Below are positions 1 to 8,728 of a stretch of DNA of 64,000 nucleotides, in pieces. The stretch comes from Halolamina litorea. Lineage in GTDB: Archaea; Halobacteriota; Halobacteria; Halobacteriales; Haloferacaceae. The stretch's first letter is position 1; each line of letters opens with the position of its first letter. The position numbers and the translations under genes were made by a program. The stretch spans positions 203,811-267,810 of the forward strand of contig NZ_JANHGR010000003.1 in NCBI RefSeq assembly GCF_026616205.1, written 5' to 3'. The notes below the pieces were generated by a model. The model was given only the letters and a program-made list of their open reading frames with translations. It had not been told where the DNA came from and did no database searches.

Positions 1-78
1 GAATCGCTGTCGAGCGGTGACCACCGGGTCACCGTCATCGTCGAAAGCGAACGCGAAACCCTGAGGTTCACCACGTGA
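1..78 (+). CDS. arlG: C-terminal end of archaellum protein ArlG/FlaG-like (5' partial)
   Basis: The frame starting at base 1 is open for 25 codons and stops with TGA at 76-78, overlapping the GTG start of the next gene by four bases. The tail residues read ...SSGDHRVTVIVESERETL..., a beta-rich end typical of the FlaF/FlaG stator proteins that precede flaH in archaellum operons. ArlG sits in the pseudoperiplasm and anchors the archaellum motor to the S-layer. The identification rests mainly on position directly before arlH and on the coupled overlap; too little protein is visible for a firm family call, and ArlF is the alternative. Confidence 0.55.
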   Translation, partial: ESLSSGDHRVTVIVESERETLRFTT

Positions 79-785
79 ATCACCTCTCTGTCGGTCTCGA
101 ATCCCGTGACCGCGTCAACCGCGCCATCGGCGGCGGCTTCCCCGAGGGGAGTCTCGTCCTCGTCGAAGGCGGGACGGGCGCGGGGAAGTCGGCGCTGACC
201 CAGCGGTTCGTCTACGGTCTCTGTGCGGAGGGGACGACCGTTGCGCTGGCTTCGACCCAACTCTCCACGGCGGCGTTCGTCGATCAGATGCACTCGCTCT
301 CCTATGGCGTTGTCGACCACCTCCTCGACGGCCGGCTCCGGTACTTCCAGGTGCCGACCGACGGGGATCGCCCGCTCGTGGACCGACTCGTCGACCCGAG
401 CGGCCTCTGGGACGCCCGCGTCGTCGCCGTCGATGGCTTCGGCACGCTCTGTCGGAACGACCGGGAGTTCTCCGGGTTGCTCGGATCGGGGGAGGAGGAC
501 CGGGCGATGGAGCGTCTCGTCGGTCGGCTCGACCCCGCGCTGGCCGCCGGCAAGGTCGTCCTGTTGACGGTCGACCCCGACGCCCTCACCGAGCGGTCGC
601 TGCGTCCGCTGCGCTCGGCTGCCGACGTGTACCTCGACCTCCAGAGCGAGGCCGTAGGAAACGACATCCGGAAGAAGGCGCTCGTCCGGCGCTTCGCCGG
701 CATGAAGAGTCCCGTCGACGACACCATCGGGTTCTCGGTCCAACAGGGCCGCGGACTCGTCATCGAATCCCGCACTATCGCATGA
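75..785 (+). CDS. arlH: Archaellum motor regulator ArlH (FlaH)
   Basis: A 236-residue RecA/KaiC-fold ATPase-like protein of the archaellum. A Walker A loop (GGTGAGKS, residues 32-39) follows an N-terminal strand, and the length matches FlaH. ArlH binds ATP, forms a ring under the ArlI motor ATPase and is thought to control its assembly and switching at the cytoplasmic face of the membrane. The gene starts with GTG and overlaps both the upstream arlG tail (75-78) and the downstream arlI start (782-785) by four bases, so it is translationally coupled in one operon. Nothing in the sequence looks degraded. Confidence 0.93.
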   Translation: MNHLSVGLESRDRVNRAIGGGFPEGSLVLVEGGTGAGKSALTQRFVYGLCAEGTTVALASTQLSTAAFVDQMHSLSYGVVDHLLDGRLRYFQVPTDGDRPLVDRLVDPSGLWDARVVAVDGFGTLCRNDREFSGLLGSGEEDRAMERLVGRLDPALAAGKVVLLTVDPDALTERSLRPLRSAADVYLDLQSEAVGNDIRKKALVRRFAGMKSPVDDTIGFSVQQGRGLVIESRTIA

Positions 786-2455
786 GATCGAACACGCGAC
801 TCACCGACGACCTGCGTGCCGTGGCCGCCGAACAGCCACACGTCCGGGACCACCTCGAGTCGATCTACGAGCGTACCGGTACCTACCCCGTCTACGCGGA
901 GGAGCCGACCGAGGACCATACCACGGACCCGAACGTCCTCTTCCCGGCGGAGCCACCGATCTACGCACACGTCCACGGGGGGCGGGGCCGGGACGAGACG
1001 TACTACTGCTTGGAGCCGACCCTCTCGGCCGACGAGCAGGCGCTGTACGAACGGGTCCGGACGGAGGTACTGGACCAGTCGGTCACGAAGCCCGCCCCCG
1101 CCGAAGACGACGACTTCACGACCCACCTCGACGAACTTATCGACGAGATACTCACCGTCGACGGCACCGGCGCGTCGTTCGCCGACCGGCTCCGTTCCTC
1201 GCTGCTCGGCGATCAGTTCGTCGTCGACCACGAGACCTACGAGCGGCTCCGGTACGTCCTCCAGCGCGATATCGTCGGTCTCGGCCCCCTCGAACCGGTG
1301 ATGGCCGACCCGGAGAACGAGGACATCCACGTCATTGGCCCCCACGCCTGCTACGTCGAACACGGCGTCTTCGGCATGATCGAGACGACCGTCGACTTCG
1401 GCGACCGCGACGCGTTCAGCAACTGGATCCGGAACATGGGCGAGCGGATGAACTCCCCCGTCTCGGACTCGAACCCCGTGATCGACTCGACGCTGCCCAA
1501 CGGCTCGCGGATCAACATCATCTACTCAGACGACGTGAGCATCAAGGGACCCTCCCTCACCATCCGCCAGGGCGAGGACGTACCCCTCTCGATCTTCCAG
1601 ATCACCAAGTGGGGCACGCTCTCGCCGGAACTCGCCGCCTACCTCTGGCTCTGCATGGAGAACGAACAGACCGTGTTCGTCGTCGGCGAGACTGCCTCGG
1701 GGAAGACGACGACGCTCAACTCCATGTTCTCGTTCATCCCTCGGGACCACAAGATCTACACCGCGGAGGACACCGCCGAGGTGATGCCCCCACACGACAA
1801 CTGGCAGCAACTCCTCACCCGCGAGGGCAACGGCGACGGCTCCGACGTAGACATGTTCGACCTCGTCGCCGCCGCCCTGCGGTCGCGTCCAGACTACATC
1901 GTTGTCGGCGAGGTCCGGGGCGCGGAGGCCCAGATGGCGTTCCAGGCCGCCCAGACGGGCCACCCAGTTCTCCTCACCTTCCACGCCAGCGACATCGTCT
2001 CGATGATCCAGCGGTTCACCTCGAACCCGATCAACGTCCCCGAGACGTTCATGGACAACTGCGACGTGGCGCTGTTCCAGAACCGCGTCAAGCAGGGCGA
2101 CGACGTGCTCCGGCGCGTGACGAGCGTACAAGAGATCGAGGGTTACTCCGAACACGAAGGTGGCGTCGTCACCCGGGAGACGTTCTCGTGGGACCCCCGG
2201 GAGGACGAGGTCAGCTTCAAGGGCCGGAACAACAGCCACGTCCTCGAGAACGGGATCGCGCGGCTGTTGGGCTACGACGACACCCGACGGATCTACGATG
2301 AACTCGACCGCCGCGCCGAAATCATCCGCCGGCTCATCGACGCCGACGTGACCGGCTACCACGAGGTCAACGACGCGATCCAGACGTTCCAGCGTGACGG
2401 CGCGGAGGCCCTGCCGATCGAACTGCACGGCCTCACGGGGAGGGTCGACGTGTGA
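782..2455 (+). CDS. arlI: Archaellum motor ATPase ArlI (FlaI)
   Basis: A 557-residue type II/IV secretion-superfamily ATPase that powers both assembly and rotation of the archaellum. The N-terminal about 150 residues are acidic and haloarchaeal in style. The RecA-like core carries Walker A GETASGKTT at about 302-310, an Asp box region (YTAEDTAEVM), and the Walker B/His-box area (RPDYIVVGEVRGAEA, then TGHPVLLTFHA). The length fits haloarchaeal FlaI. It overlaps arlH by ATGA and arlJ by GTGA, so stoichiometric expression of the H-I-J motor core is expected. No missing catalytic residue is seen. Confidence 0.95.
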   Translation: MRSNTRLTDDLRAVAAEQPHVRDHLESIYERTGTYPVYAEEPTEDHTTDPNVLFPAEPPIYAHVHGGRGRDETYYCLEPTLSADEQALYERVRTEVLDQSVTKPAPAEDDDFTTHLDELIDEILTVDGTGASFADRLRSSLLGDQFVVDHETYERLRYVLQRDIVGLGPLEPVMADPENEDIHVIGPHACYVEHGVFGMIETTVDFGDRDAFSNWIRNMGERMNSPVSDSNPVIDSTLPNGSRINIIYSDDVSIKGPSLTIRQGEDVPLSIFQITKWGTLSPELAAYLWLCMENEQTVFVVGETASGKTTTLNSMFSFIPRDHKIYTAEDTAEVMPPHDNWQQLLTREGNGDGSDVDMFDLVAAALRSRPDYIVVGEVRGAEAQMAFQAAQTGHPVLLTFHASDIVSMIQRFTSNPINVPETFMDNCDVALFQNRVKQGDDVLRRVTSVQEIEGYSEHEGGVVTRETFSWDPREDEVSFKGRNNSHVLENGIARLLGYDDTRRIYDELDRRAEIIRRLIDADVTGYHEVNDAIQTFQRDGAEALPIELHGLTGRVDV

Positions 2456-4173
2456 GCGCCGAGGCCGAGCAGGGGGGCTGGGACGCGAACCTCCGTGACT
2501 TCATCAGGTCGGTCGTCGACGCCTACCGCTTCATGGATATGTCCCCCGAACGGTACGCGCTGGTCGTGCTGGTGCCGGGGATCGCCGCCTCGCTCGCGGC
2601 CGGTGCTGCGGTCTTCGTCCTCTCGCCGCCGCTGTTCGTCGCCCTCCCGGCCGTCGTCCTCGGACTCCTGCCGCCGATGGGGGCGTTCGTCTACCCGAAG
2701 ATCGTCGCCGACCGGAAGCGCCGGGAGATCCGCGAGCAGTTCCACATCTTCCTTACACACATCACCGTCCTCTCGACGACGAACATCGACCGGGTCGAGA
2801 TCTTCCGCACGCTGGCTCAGGTCGAGGAGTACGGCGCGCTCGCCGAGGAGATGGGCCGGATCACCGCGCTCGTCGACACGTGGAACCAGTCGCTCGACGA
2901 CGCTTGCCGTCGCCGCTCCGAGCGGGTCCCCTCCGAACTCCTCGCTGACTTCCTCGAACGGATGGCCTACACTGTCGGCGCCGGACAGGGCCTCGACGAG
3001 TTCCTCCTCGACGAGCAGGAGTCGATCATTCAGGAGTTCGTCATCCGGTACGAGTCGGCCCTCGACAAGCTCGACGTGTTGAAGGAGCTCTACCTCTCGT
3101 TGATGCTCTCGGTGACGTTCATCCTCGTGTTCGCGACGGTGCTCCCGCTGCTGATCCCGGTGCCGCCGACGCTGCTGCTCGGGGGGATCATCGTCCTGTT
3201 CGGTATCGTGCAGGCCGGCTTCGTCTTCATCATCCACACCGTCGCCCCGCGCGACCCCGTCTGGCTCGCCCCCGAGAGCGAGCACTCCCCGATGTACCGC
3301 GTTCGGCCCGCGCTGATCGCGGGGGTCGTGCTCTCGGTCGTGGCGGTCGTCGTCGTGCTTGCGGTCGGGCTCGGATACACGCCGCTGGCGACGGACGTGC
3401 TGCCGACGCCCATCTATCTCGCCATCCCGACGACGCCACTGATCGTGCCTGGACTGGCCATGCGACAAGAGGAACAGAAAGTGGCCGAGCGCGACGAGGG
3501 GTTCCCCTCGTTCGTCCGCGCGCTCGGCAGCGTCGAGTCCGTCAAGCAGACCTCGACGGCGAACGTCCTGGAGTCGCTCCGGAAGAAGAACTTCGGCGCG
3601 TTGACCGACAACGTCGACAACCTCTACAAGCGGCTCCGAACCCGGATCGACGCGGCGACCTCGTGGCGACTGTTCGCCGCCGAGACAGGGTCGTACCTCA
3701 TCCAGAAGTTCGGCGACATGTACGTCGTCGGCCGTCGGATGGGGGGAGAGCCACGACAACTGGGGCAGGTCATCTCCACGAACTTCAACGAGGTCCTGCG
3801 CGTGCGGGAGCAGCGCCGCCAGGCGACGACGACGTTCGTCGGCATCGTCTACGGCATCACGGCGGCGTCGATGTTCTCGGCGTTCATCGGGCTGGGGATC
3901 GCCGAGCAGATGCTCGCCATCACCGCCGAGATCGCCGAGGGGAACGCCCAGTTCGTCGACTCGCTGTTCTCGACGGCCAGCTACGACATCGGCGTCATCG
4001 AGTTCCTCCTCCTGTTGGTGGTGTTGATGAACGCGCTACTCTCCTCGGTGATGATCCGTATCACCGACCGTGGTCACTACGTGAGCGGCCTCACGCACTT
4101 CGTCGCACTCGTCTGGACCGGCGCGTTGGTCGCAACGGGGACCCGGATCGTGGTGAGCGGACTGATCGCGTGA
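2452..4173 (+). CDS. arlJ: Archaellum membrane platform protein ArlJ (FlaJ)
   Basis: A 573-residue polytopic membrane protein, the TadC/PilC-like platform on which ArlI acts. Hydrophobic blocks are visible near residues 42-85, 215-265, 285-335 and 465-570, separated by two large cytoplasmic helical loops rich in charged residues (for example KFGDMYVVGRRMGGEP). GTG start overlapping the arlI stop. Size and hydrophobic layout match archaeal FlaJ. It completes the arlGHIJ order and is likely the last essential gene of this transcription unit, as only a loosely spaced ArlD/E-like gene follows. Confidence 0.93.
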   Translation: MSAEAEQGGWDANLRDFIRSVVDAYRFMDMSPERYALVVLVPGIAASLAAGAAVFVLSPPLFVALPAVVLGLLPPMGAFVYPKIVADRKRREIREQFHIFLTHITVLSTTNIDRVEIFRTLAQVEEYGALAEEMGRITALVDTWNQSLDDACRRRSERVPSELLADFLERMAYTVGAGQGLDEFLLDEQESIIQEFVIRYESALDKLDVLKELYLSLMLSVTFILVFATVLPLLIPVPPTLLLGGIIVLFGIVQAGFVFIIHTVAPRDPVWLAPESEHSPMYRVRPALIAGVVLSVVAVVVVLAVGLGYTPLATDVLPTPIYLAIPTTPLIVPGLAMRQEEQKVAERDEGFPSFVRALGSVESVKQTSTANVLESLRKKNFGALTDNVDNLYKRLRTRIDAATSWRLFAAETGSYLIQKFGDMYVVGRRMGGEPRQLGQVISTNFNEVLRVREQRRQATTTFVGIVYGITAASMFSAFIGLGIAEQMLAITAEIAEGNAQFVDSLFSTASYDIGVIEFLLLLVVLMNALLSSVMIRITDRGHYVSGLTHFVALVWTGALVATGTRIVVSGLIA

Positions 4174-4236
4174 GTGCCCGTATCGAGTGTCGATACGGTC
4201 CCCCCACTTTAGCCGACGGTGGCCGAACGACCGTCC

Positions 4237-4674
4237 ATGCCAGACGTGTCCGGAACACGCCCGTTCCTCGACGGGCCCCTCGACGTGGACGGCTCCGAAA
4301 CGCTCCTGCAGTGGATCAAGTACCTCGGGACGACGTTCGGCACCGCCGGCGCGCTCTGTTCGCTCCGGTACTACGAACAGCTGTCGTGGATCTCCGCTGA
4401 CGCCCGCCGCGAGGTCGAACAGCACCTCCAGGGGCTCTCTCTCGAGGAGACACACTCGAAGAAGTACGACGAACCCGGTCACCCGACCGGCCCGCTCTCC
4501 TCCCTCGCCGGGACCCCTTTCGGCGCCCACGCGAAGTCGCTGGCGTTCATCTCGACGCTGGCCGACGACGACCTGCAGGGCGCCATGCTCCGCGCCAGGC
4601 TGGCGAAACACCAGGTCGACGGCGAACTCTCCGAGACGGCGGACGGCTCGGACGACCCGACTCCCCCGGTGTAA
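4237..4674 (+). CDS. ArlD/E-domain archaellum accessory protein
   Basis: A 145-residue cytosolic protein whose central part (LLQWIKYLGTTFGTAGAL, then LRYYEQLSWISADAR) matches the conserved C-terminal FlaD/FlaE domain, in which a W-x2-FL segment precedes the AL..YY..I.WIS block. In haloarchaea such proteins form part of the switch complex between CheF/CheY and the archaellum motor. I prefer the ATG at 4237 over an in-frame start 18 bases earlier because the extra residues are unlike the family. It lies 63 bases after arlJ on the same strand, with a short TATA-poor gap, so it probably belongs to the same operon. It is shorter than full FlaD proteins, since it consists of the D/E domain with only a short linker. 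Confidence 0.8.
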   Translation: MPDVSGTRPFLDGPLDVDGSETLLQWIKYLGTTFGTAGALCSLRYYEQLSWISADARREVEQHLQGLSLEETHSKKYDEPGHPTGPLSSLAGTPFGAHAKSLAFISTLADDDLQGAMLRARLAKHQVDGELSETADGSDDPTPPV

Positions 4675-4853
4675 CTGTGGGCCGTGGCTGACCGGACCGT
4701 CCCCGGCCGCTCGCTGCCCTCCCGGCCTGTGAGGACGTGAGGACCGACCTCAACTGGGCTGCGCCCGCCCGAGGGGTTCGGCACTCGGGACCGAGGCGAC
4801 GCACACCTATCAGGGGGAAACTATCAAGCGCTGACACTCCCTACTACGTCGCG

Positions 4854-5285
4854 ATGAGTTCTTCTCCGACGAGCCGGCAGATGGTGCGCCACGCGCGAGA
4901 GCGACTTCCGGAGTGGGTGACGGACGCCCGCTCTCAGGTGTACGCCGAGCTGTTCGAGGGGGAGGATGCGGTACTGGACGAGGAGGAACTCCGCCTCCTC
5001 GACCGAATCGACTCGGACCTCACCCGCCGGGACGGGGACGGGATCTGGGGCGCCGACGAGTACGGCATCGTCGTCGAGGGGAGCCTCGACATCAACGAGC
5101 CACAGGTGGTCTGTACGTACCACCCGGAGATTCCCTACGAGGGGTTCCGCGGCGAGGAAAGTCTGCGAGAATCGACACGCCGGGAGCTTAACGACGTCCT
5201 CTGGGACTACAGTGAACGCGTTTCGCTGCTCGTCCAAGCGGACCTCGACGAGTTCCTGCGCTCGAACCACCCGGACGAGGAGTGA
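4854..5285 (+). CDS. Conserved haloarchaeal small acidic protein
   Basis: A 143-residue soluble acidic protein that I recognise only as haloarchaeal in style, with no assigned function. I start it at ATG 4854; 39 further in-frame codons upstream are Arg/Pro-rich and read like non-coding sequence, and an AT-richer patch (about 4818-4830) sits at promoter distance. The sequence has an N-terminal helix (MVRHARERLPEWV), a negatively charged middle and a predicted beta segment (YGIVVEGSLDINEP). It stands between the archaellum cluster and a CBS protein and shows no overlap with either, so it is probably its own transcription unit. Confidence 0.7.
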   Translation: MSSSPTSRQMVRHARERLPEWVTDARSQVYAELFEGEDAVLDEEELRLLDRIDSDLTRRDGDGIWGADEYGIVVEGSLDINEPQVVCTYHPEIPYEGFRGEESLRESTRRELNDVLWDYSERVSLLVQADLDEFLRSNHPDEE

Positions 5286-5374
5286 TCGCTCGCCCCAGCC
5301 ACCGATCGTCTCGCGCCGACGTGGTGACCACCGAACGAATCTCTTTGGGGTGGTAGCACTCACCACCCAGCGTG

Positions 5375-5764
5375 ATGGAGCTGTACGTCGACCACGTCAT
5401 GTCCCGGCCCGTGGAGACGATCGAGCCGACTGCCTCGCTCCGTGACGCCGCCGCGGCGATGATCCGCCACGACGTGGGGGCGCTCGTCGTCGTCGACGAC
5501 AACGACCGGCTCGAGGGGATTCTCACGGCGACGGACTTCGTCTTGCTCGCTGTCGAGGGTGAACTGCCGCCGGACGAGCCGGTGGCGACGCCGATGCGTA
5601 CCGACGTCATCACGGTGGAGCGCGACGCGCCCGCCAGCGAAGCCGTCGACGCCATGCTCGACCACCTGATCCACCACGTTCCGGTGGTCGAGAACGAGAC
5701 AGTCGTCGGCATGGTCTCCACCTTCGACTTCACGGCACGGTTGGGGCGCTCGCTCGAACCCTGA
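5375..5764 (+). CDS. CBS domain-pair protein
   Basis: A 129-residue protein made of two tandem CBS motifs (Bateman module). The first starts VDHVMSRPVETIEPTASL and runs to about residue 57; the second begins near ATPMRTDVITVERDAP and ends ENETVVGMVSTFDF. Such stand-alone modules bind adenine nucleotides and act as energy or ionic sensors for partner proteins. ATG 5375 is preferred to the GTG one codon earlier. The partner cannot be told from context. No extra domain is attached and both CBS repeats look intact. Confidence 0.9.
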   Translation: MELYVDHVMSRPVETIEPTASLRDAAAAMIRHDVGALVVVDDNDRLEGILTATDFVLLAVEGELPPDEPVATPMRTDVITVERDAPASEAVDAMLDHLIHHVPVVENETVVGMVSTFDFTARLGRSLEP

Positions 5765-5843
5765 CTCGATGACCGCGTCGGGCGCCCGTTCGTCAGCTCG
5801 CCGCAAGCCAAGCCTACTTGCCCGCCCGCGGACAGCCCCACCC

Positions 5844-7250
5844 ATGGCTACCGAGAGCAGCCTCGACGCCGAGACAGAGCGTGCCGTCGAGGAGTACGTC
5901 GCGTCGTGGATGAGCGAGGACGGCGTTCCGGGCGCGAGCGTCGCGCTGATCGACGGCACCGAGTTGACCTACGCCGAGGGGTTCGGCGCTCGTGACCTCG
6001 ACGACGACCTGCCGGCGACGCCCGAGACGCTGTTCGGGATCGGCTCCTGTACGAAGTCCGTCGTCGCCACCGCGGTCCTCCAGTGTGTCGAGCAAACCGA
6101 CCTCGCCCTCTCGGACCCCGTTTCTGCGTACCTCCCGCACCTCAGATCGGCCCCAGGCGACCTGATCACCGTCGAGTCGCTGCTGAACCACACCTCCGGC
6201 ATGCCCAGCGACGGGAACCTCTCGGCGCTGGTGACCCGGCTGACCGATATCGGCGACGCCAACACGCCGCTCACCAGCGAGGCCGATTTCCGCCGGCACG
6301 TGCAGGGGAGCGCTGAGGAGCGCTACACCGAGGAGGAACACTTCTTCTACTACAACACCGGCTTCGCCCTGCTGGGGCTGCTCGTCGCCGAGGTGACGGG
6401 CGTGGCCTTCGAGCGATACGTCCGGAAAGAGGTGTTCAAGCCGCTCGGGATGGATCGCTCCTGTTTCACCCCCGAGCGCTTCGAGGCCGAGGAGAACCGA
6501 ATGAGCGCCTACTACGAGGAGTCGACAGGCGACGGCACCGAGTGGCGCGAGGGAAGCCTCGGCTTCTCCGAGCCGATGTACGCGCCGGGCGGCATGGCCA
6601 GTTCGGTCGTCGAAACCTCGCGGTTCCTCCGGATGCTGCTCAACGGCGGCGAGTTCGACGGCGAGCGCGTGCTCCCCGAGTCGGCCGTCGACGCCATGAC
6701 GACGCCGACGGTGACCCGCTACGAGAACGTCGACGGCGTCGAGCGACAGTACGGCTACGGGCTCTCGATCCAGTCGTTCCTCGACGACACGCTCGTCGGC
6801 CACGGCGGCATGATGGGGACCACGACGGCGTTCATCGGCTACCTCGAGAACGCTGAGGTGGGCGTCGTCGTCGCTTGCAACACCGCGCCCGCCCACCACC
6901 CGACGGTGACCGGCCACGCGCTGCTGTCGATCCTGCAGGGCGAAGACCCCGAGGAGGCAGTGCCCCGGCTGGCGCTGGAGGCCAAGGCCGACTCGCTGGT
7001 CGGCGAGTACGAGTCCTACCGCGGCATCCAGAAAGCGACTGTCGAGCGCGAGGGGACGAACCTTGCCGTCGAGGTGCAGGGCCGACTCGGCGATCGGTCG
7101 ATGACGCTGTTCCCCGAAAACGCTGACCCCGAGCACCTACGCTACTACACCGTCTCCGGGGACTCACGCGTCCCCGTGGAGTTCCTCGACGTCGACGACG
7201 GGACGGACATGCTGCTCCAGCGCTGGCGGCTCCACCGCCAGCACGAGTAG
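5844..7250 (+). CDS. Class C beta-lactamase-like serine hydrolase
   Basis: A 468-residue protein of the beta-lactamase/transpeptidase-like (AmpC, esterase EstB) family. The nucleophile motif SxxK is SCTK at 68-71, the YxN motif is in FFYYNTGFALLG, and the KTG-equivalent is the HGG of VGHGGMMGTTTAF. The last about 110 residues form a separate beta-rich tail (DUF3471-like). No signal peptide is seen, so it is probably cytoplasmic; in archaea this family is usually a peptidase or esterase rather than a true beta-lactamase. Start at ATG 5844 follows a TATA-like region; 25 upstream in-frame codons look non-coding. Its 3' end overlaps an antisense toxin reading frame by 87 bases. Confidence 0.88.
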   Translation: MATESSLDAETERAVEEYVASWMSEDGVPGASVALIDGTELTYAEGFGARDLDDDLPATPETLFGIGSCTKSVVATAVLQCVEQTDLALSDPVSAYLPHLRSAPGDLITVESLLNHTSGMPSDGNLSALVTRLTDIGDANTPLTSEADFRRHVQGSAEERYTEEEHFFYYNTGFALLGLLVAEVTGVAFERYVRKEVFKPLGMDRSCFTPERFEAEENRMSAYYEESTGDGTEWREGSLGFSEPMYAPGGMASSVVETSRFLRMLLNGGEFDGERVLPESAVDAMTTPTVTRYENVDGVERQYGYGLSIQSFLDDTLVGHGGMMGTTTAFIGYLENAEVGVVVACNTAPAHHPTVTGHALLSILQGEDPEEAVPRLALEAKADSLVGEYESYRGIQKATVEREGTNLAVEVQGRLGDRSMTLFPENADPEHLRYYTVSGDSRVPVEFLDVDDGTDMLLQRWRLHRQHE

Positions 7251-7568
7251 GGGCGTCGGCGGGGCGCTCCCAACCCAGTCATCTCCCTTGTAGGCACCTT
7301 CGCGCTTCCGAACGCTCTCAACTCGAAGGACGCCCGATTCCCTGTCAAGGCGACATCCGAGTCGATGGCTCCCAACCCGGAGTTTCTGAAACGGTGAGTT
7401 CGTGAGTGGCTCCAGAAAGTCACCCGGATTCCGCCACTCGGAGTCGACGACCTCCTCCAGTTTGTCGATGATGCGTTGCTGGCTCTCGCTGCCGATCTGT
7501 GAGAACTGTGTTTCTGCTCGTGGCGAGAACTCCCAGTCCCACCCGTCGTCACTCGCTGTCGTGCCCAT
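7164..7568 (-). CDS. RelE/ParE-family toxin with read-through C-terminus
   Basis: A 134-residue frame whose first about 95 residues are a RelE/ParE mRNA interferase-like toxin (WEFSPRAETQFSQI, then QKLRVGSHRLGCRLDRE and LRVESVRKREGAYKGDD). Family members usually end just after this point. Here the expected stop is a TGG codon after GDD and the frame runs 37 more codons antisense to the end of the upstream hydrolase gene. The start overlaps the end of the antitoxin gene by 20 bases, typical of a translationally coupled toxin-antitoxin operon. The extension may weaken or alter the toxin. Identification of the family is good; activity is unknown. Confidence 0.8.
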   Translation of the reverse strand: MGTTASDDGWDWEFSPRAETQFSQIGSESQQRIIDKLEEVVDSEWRNPGDFLEPLTNSPFQKLRVGSHRLGCRLDRESGVLRVESVRKREGAYKGDDWVGSAPPTPLLVLAVEPPALEQHVRPVVDVEELHGDA

Positions 7569-7824
7569 ACGTCGCTTTGATCTCCTCGCTTGAGACCCGC
7601 TCGTCGTCATCGAGCTGGGCTTCACTGATCGCCAGGTCCTTCCAGAGTCCAGCGCCTTCAGGGTGGTTGACGGAATCGCGGAGCGCATGCCGGATGAACT
7701 CACTCCGGCTGTTGAAGCCTCGCTCACGCCACGTCTCGTCGATGACGTCGAGGAACGAACGGGAGATTCGGACGTTCACCCGGTCGATCTCCGGATCTCC
7801 GTTCCCGGAATCTGCTTCTGACAT
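7549..7824 (-). CDS. Ribbon-helix-helix antitoxin
   Basis: A 91-residue protein with an N-terminal ribbon-helix-helix fold (IDRVNVRISRSFLDVIDE, then RGFNSRSEFIRHALRD) of the kind that binds operator DNA as a dimer, followed by a flexible acidic tail (AQLDDDERVSSEEIKAT) that would neutralise the partner toxin. It is the first gene of a two-gene operon and overlaps the RelE-like toxin start. Autoregulation of the operon is expected from the family. Two methionines are possible at the N-terminus; the second, 7824, gives the usual start just before the acidic leader. Confidence 0.82.
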   Translation of the reverse strand: MSEADSGNGDPEIDRVNVRISRSFLDVIDETWRERGFNSRSEFIRHALRDSVNHPEGAGLWKDLAISEAQLDDDERVSSEEIKATYGHDSE

Positions 7825-7971
7825 ACGCACGTGTGTTGGGACGACATACGTAAAACGCTACTGCCAACCCAGTTTGACCCCCCCCCCGATGAAGCGCGAT
7901 AACTGGTCTTCCTGCCTCTCACGACGAGGCTGCCGCGTACAAGCGTATCTCCATTGATCGAACGCGTCAGC

Positions 7972-8496
7972 TCAGCCGGCGAACTCGGCGTCCCGAACTG
8001 CGACGAGGATCGAGAGTGTCTGTCCCGCGCCGACGAGTGCGATGGCGGGGAGAACTAGCCCCGCGCCGCTGCTCGCCGCGAACAGGAACGTGGCCGCCCC
8101 GAGACCGGCCAGAGCTGCAGCGACCGCGTAGCGCGCGTCCAGTCCGTCAGCGCCGCCGACCTGCCGAGCGGTCGGGACGAGCGCCACCGCCGGGAGCACC
8201 ATCCAGCCGAAGACGGCGACGTTGACGCCGAGGTCGCTCCCGGCGGCAACGCCGTAGCCCCCGGCGACCGTCACCGGGATTCCGGCCACGACGACGCCGA
8301 GCCACGCTCGGAGCACCGGATCGGCCCGCATCTCGCCCCACGAGAGGCCGGCGAAGGCGATCAGGAGCGCGGTCATCACGACGTGGCCGATGAAGACCGA
8401 GCGTGGCGTGAGCAGCCCGGTGTGGGCGGCGGCGGCGAACGACCACGCCAACGGGACGAGCCCGGCGGGTGCGGTCGCGCGGATCGAGCGGAGCAT
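7972..8496 (-). CDS. Small polytopic membrane protein, unknown
   Basis: A 174-residue integral membrane protein with five or six hydrophobic segments (for example LVPLAWSFAAAAHTGLL, ALLIAFAGLSWG, WLGVVVAGIPVTVAGGYGV, VFGWMVLPAVALVP, AALAGLGAATFLFAASS). No catalytic motif or family is recognised. Start at ATG 8496; the 52 in-frame codons upstream are Arg/Ser-rich and unlikely. It stands alone between the toxin-antitoxin pair and the next tiny membrane gene, both on the same strand. Confidence 0.7.
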   Translation of the reverse strand: MLRSIRATAPAGLVPLAWSFAAAAHTGLLTPRSVFIGHVVMTALLIAFAGLSWGEMRADPVLRAWLGVVVAGIPVTVAGGYGVAAGSDLGVNVAVFGWMVLPAVALVPTARQVGGADGLDARYAVAAALAGLGAATFLFAASSGAGLVLPAIALVGAGQTLSILVAVRDAEFAG

Positions 8497-8554
8497 AGCT
8501 GACAGGTGGCTCGCTGTCGCCAAAGTCGGTTCGGTGGGTGTGTCTCGGGCTCCG

Positions 8555-8728
8555 CTATTCCCGCGTCCGCAATCCCGCTTCGATCGCTGCGCCGAGTGCG
8601 ACTCCGATCGCCAGCCACAGTCCGATGTTCTCCGTCGCAGAACCGATCGCAACTCCGATCGCCATCCCGATCACCATCCCTATTCCCGTGTCTGCTCCGC
8701 TCGTTTCAGACCCATCCTCCTCGTCCAT
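8555..8728 (-). CDS. 57-residue glycine-zipper-like membrane protein
   Basis: A short reading frame from ATG 8728 to TAG at 8555. It has an acidic head (MDEEDGSETSGADTG) and a membrane segment built of repeated small residues (IGMVIGMAIGVAIGSA, then LWLAIGVALGAAIEAG). The repeated G-x3-G/A spacing resembles glycine zippers that pack helices in membranes. An AT-rich TATA-like element (TTAAATA on the minus strand, about 8737-8743) lies upstream. Haloarchaeal genomes hold many such tiny proteins; function unknown. Codon third positions are G/C-rich, which supports real coding. Confidence 0.6.
   Translation of the reverse strand: MDEEDGSETSGADTGIGMVIGMAIGVAIGSATENIGLWLAIGVALGAAIEAGLRTRE

Noticed and set aside
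302..1363. Long open frame on the minus strand across arlH/arlI
   Set aside because: It is the antisense shadow of strongly coding archaellum genes in high-GC DNA and has no recognisable domain.
4737..4853. 39-codon N-terminal extension of the small acidic protein
   Set aside because: Arg/Pro-rich and unlike the rest of the protein; the ATG at 4854 is better placed.
5814..7136. 440-codon open frame antisense to the serine hydrolase gene
   Set aside because: Rich in Arg, His and Val with no motif; explained by GC-rich third positions of the sense gene.
7878..7887. Run of ten C
   Set aside because: A simple homopolymer in an intergenic gap; may be a sequencing-sensitive site but no function can be argued.
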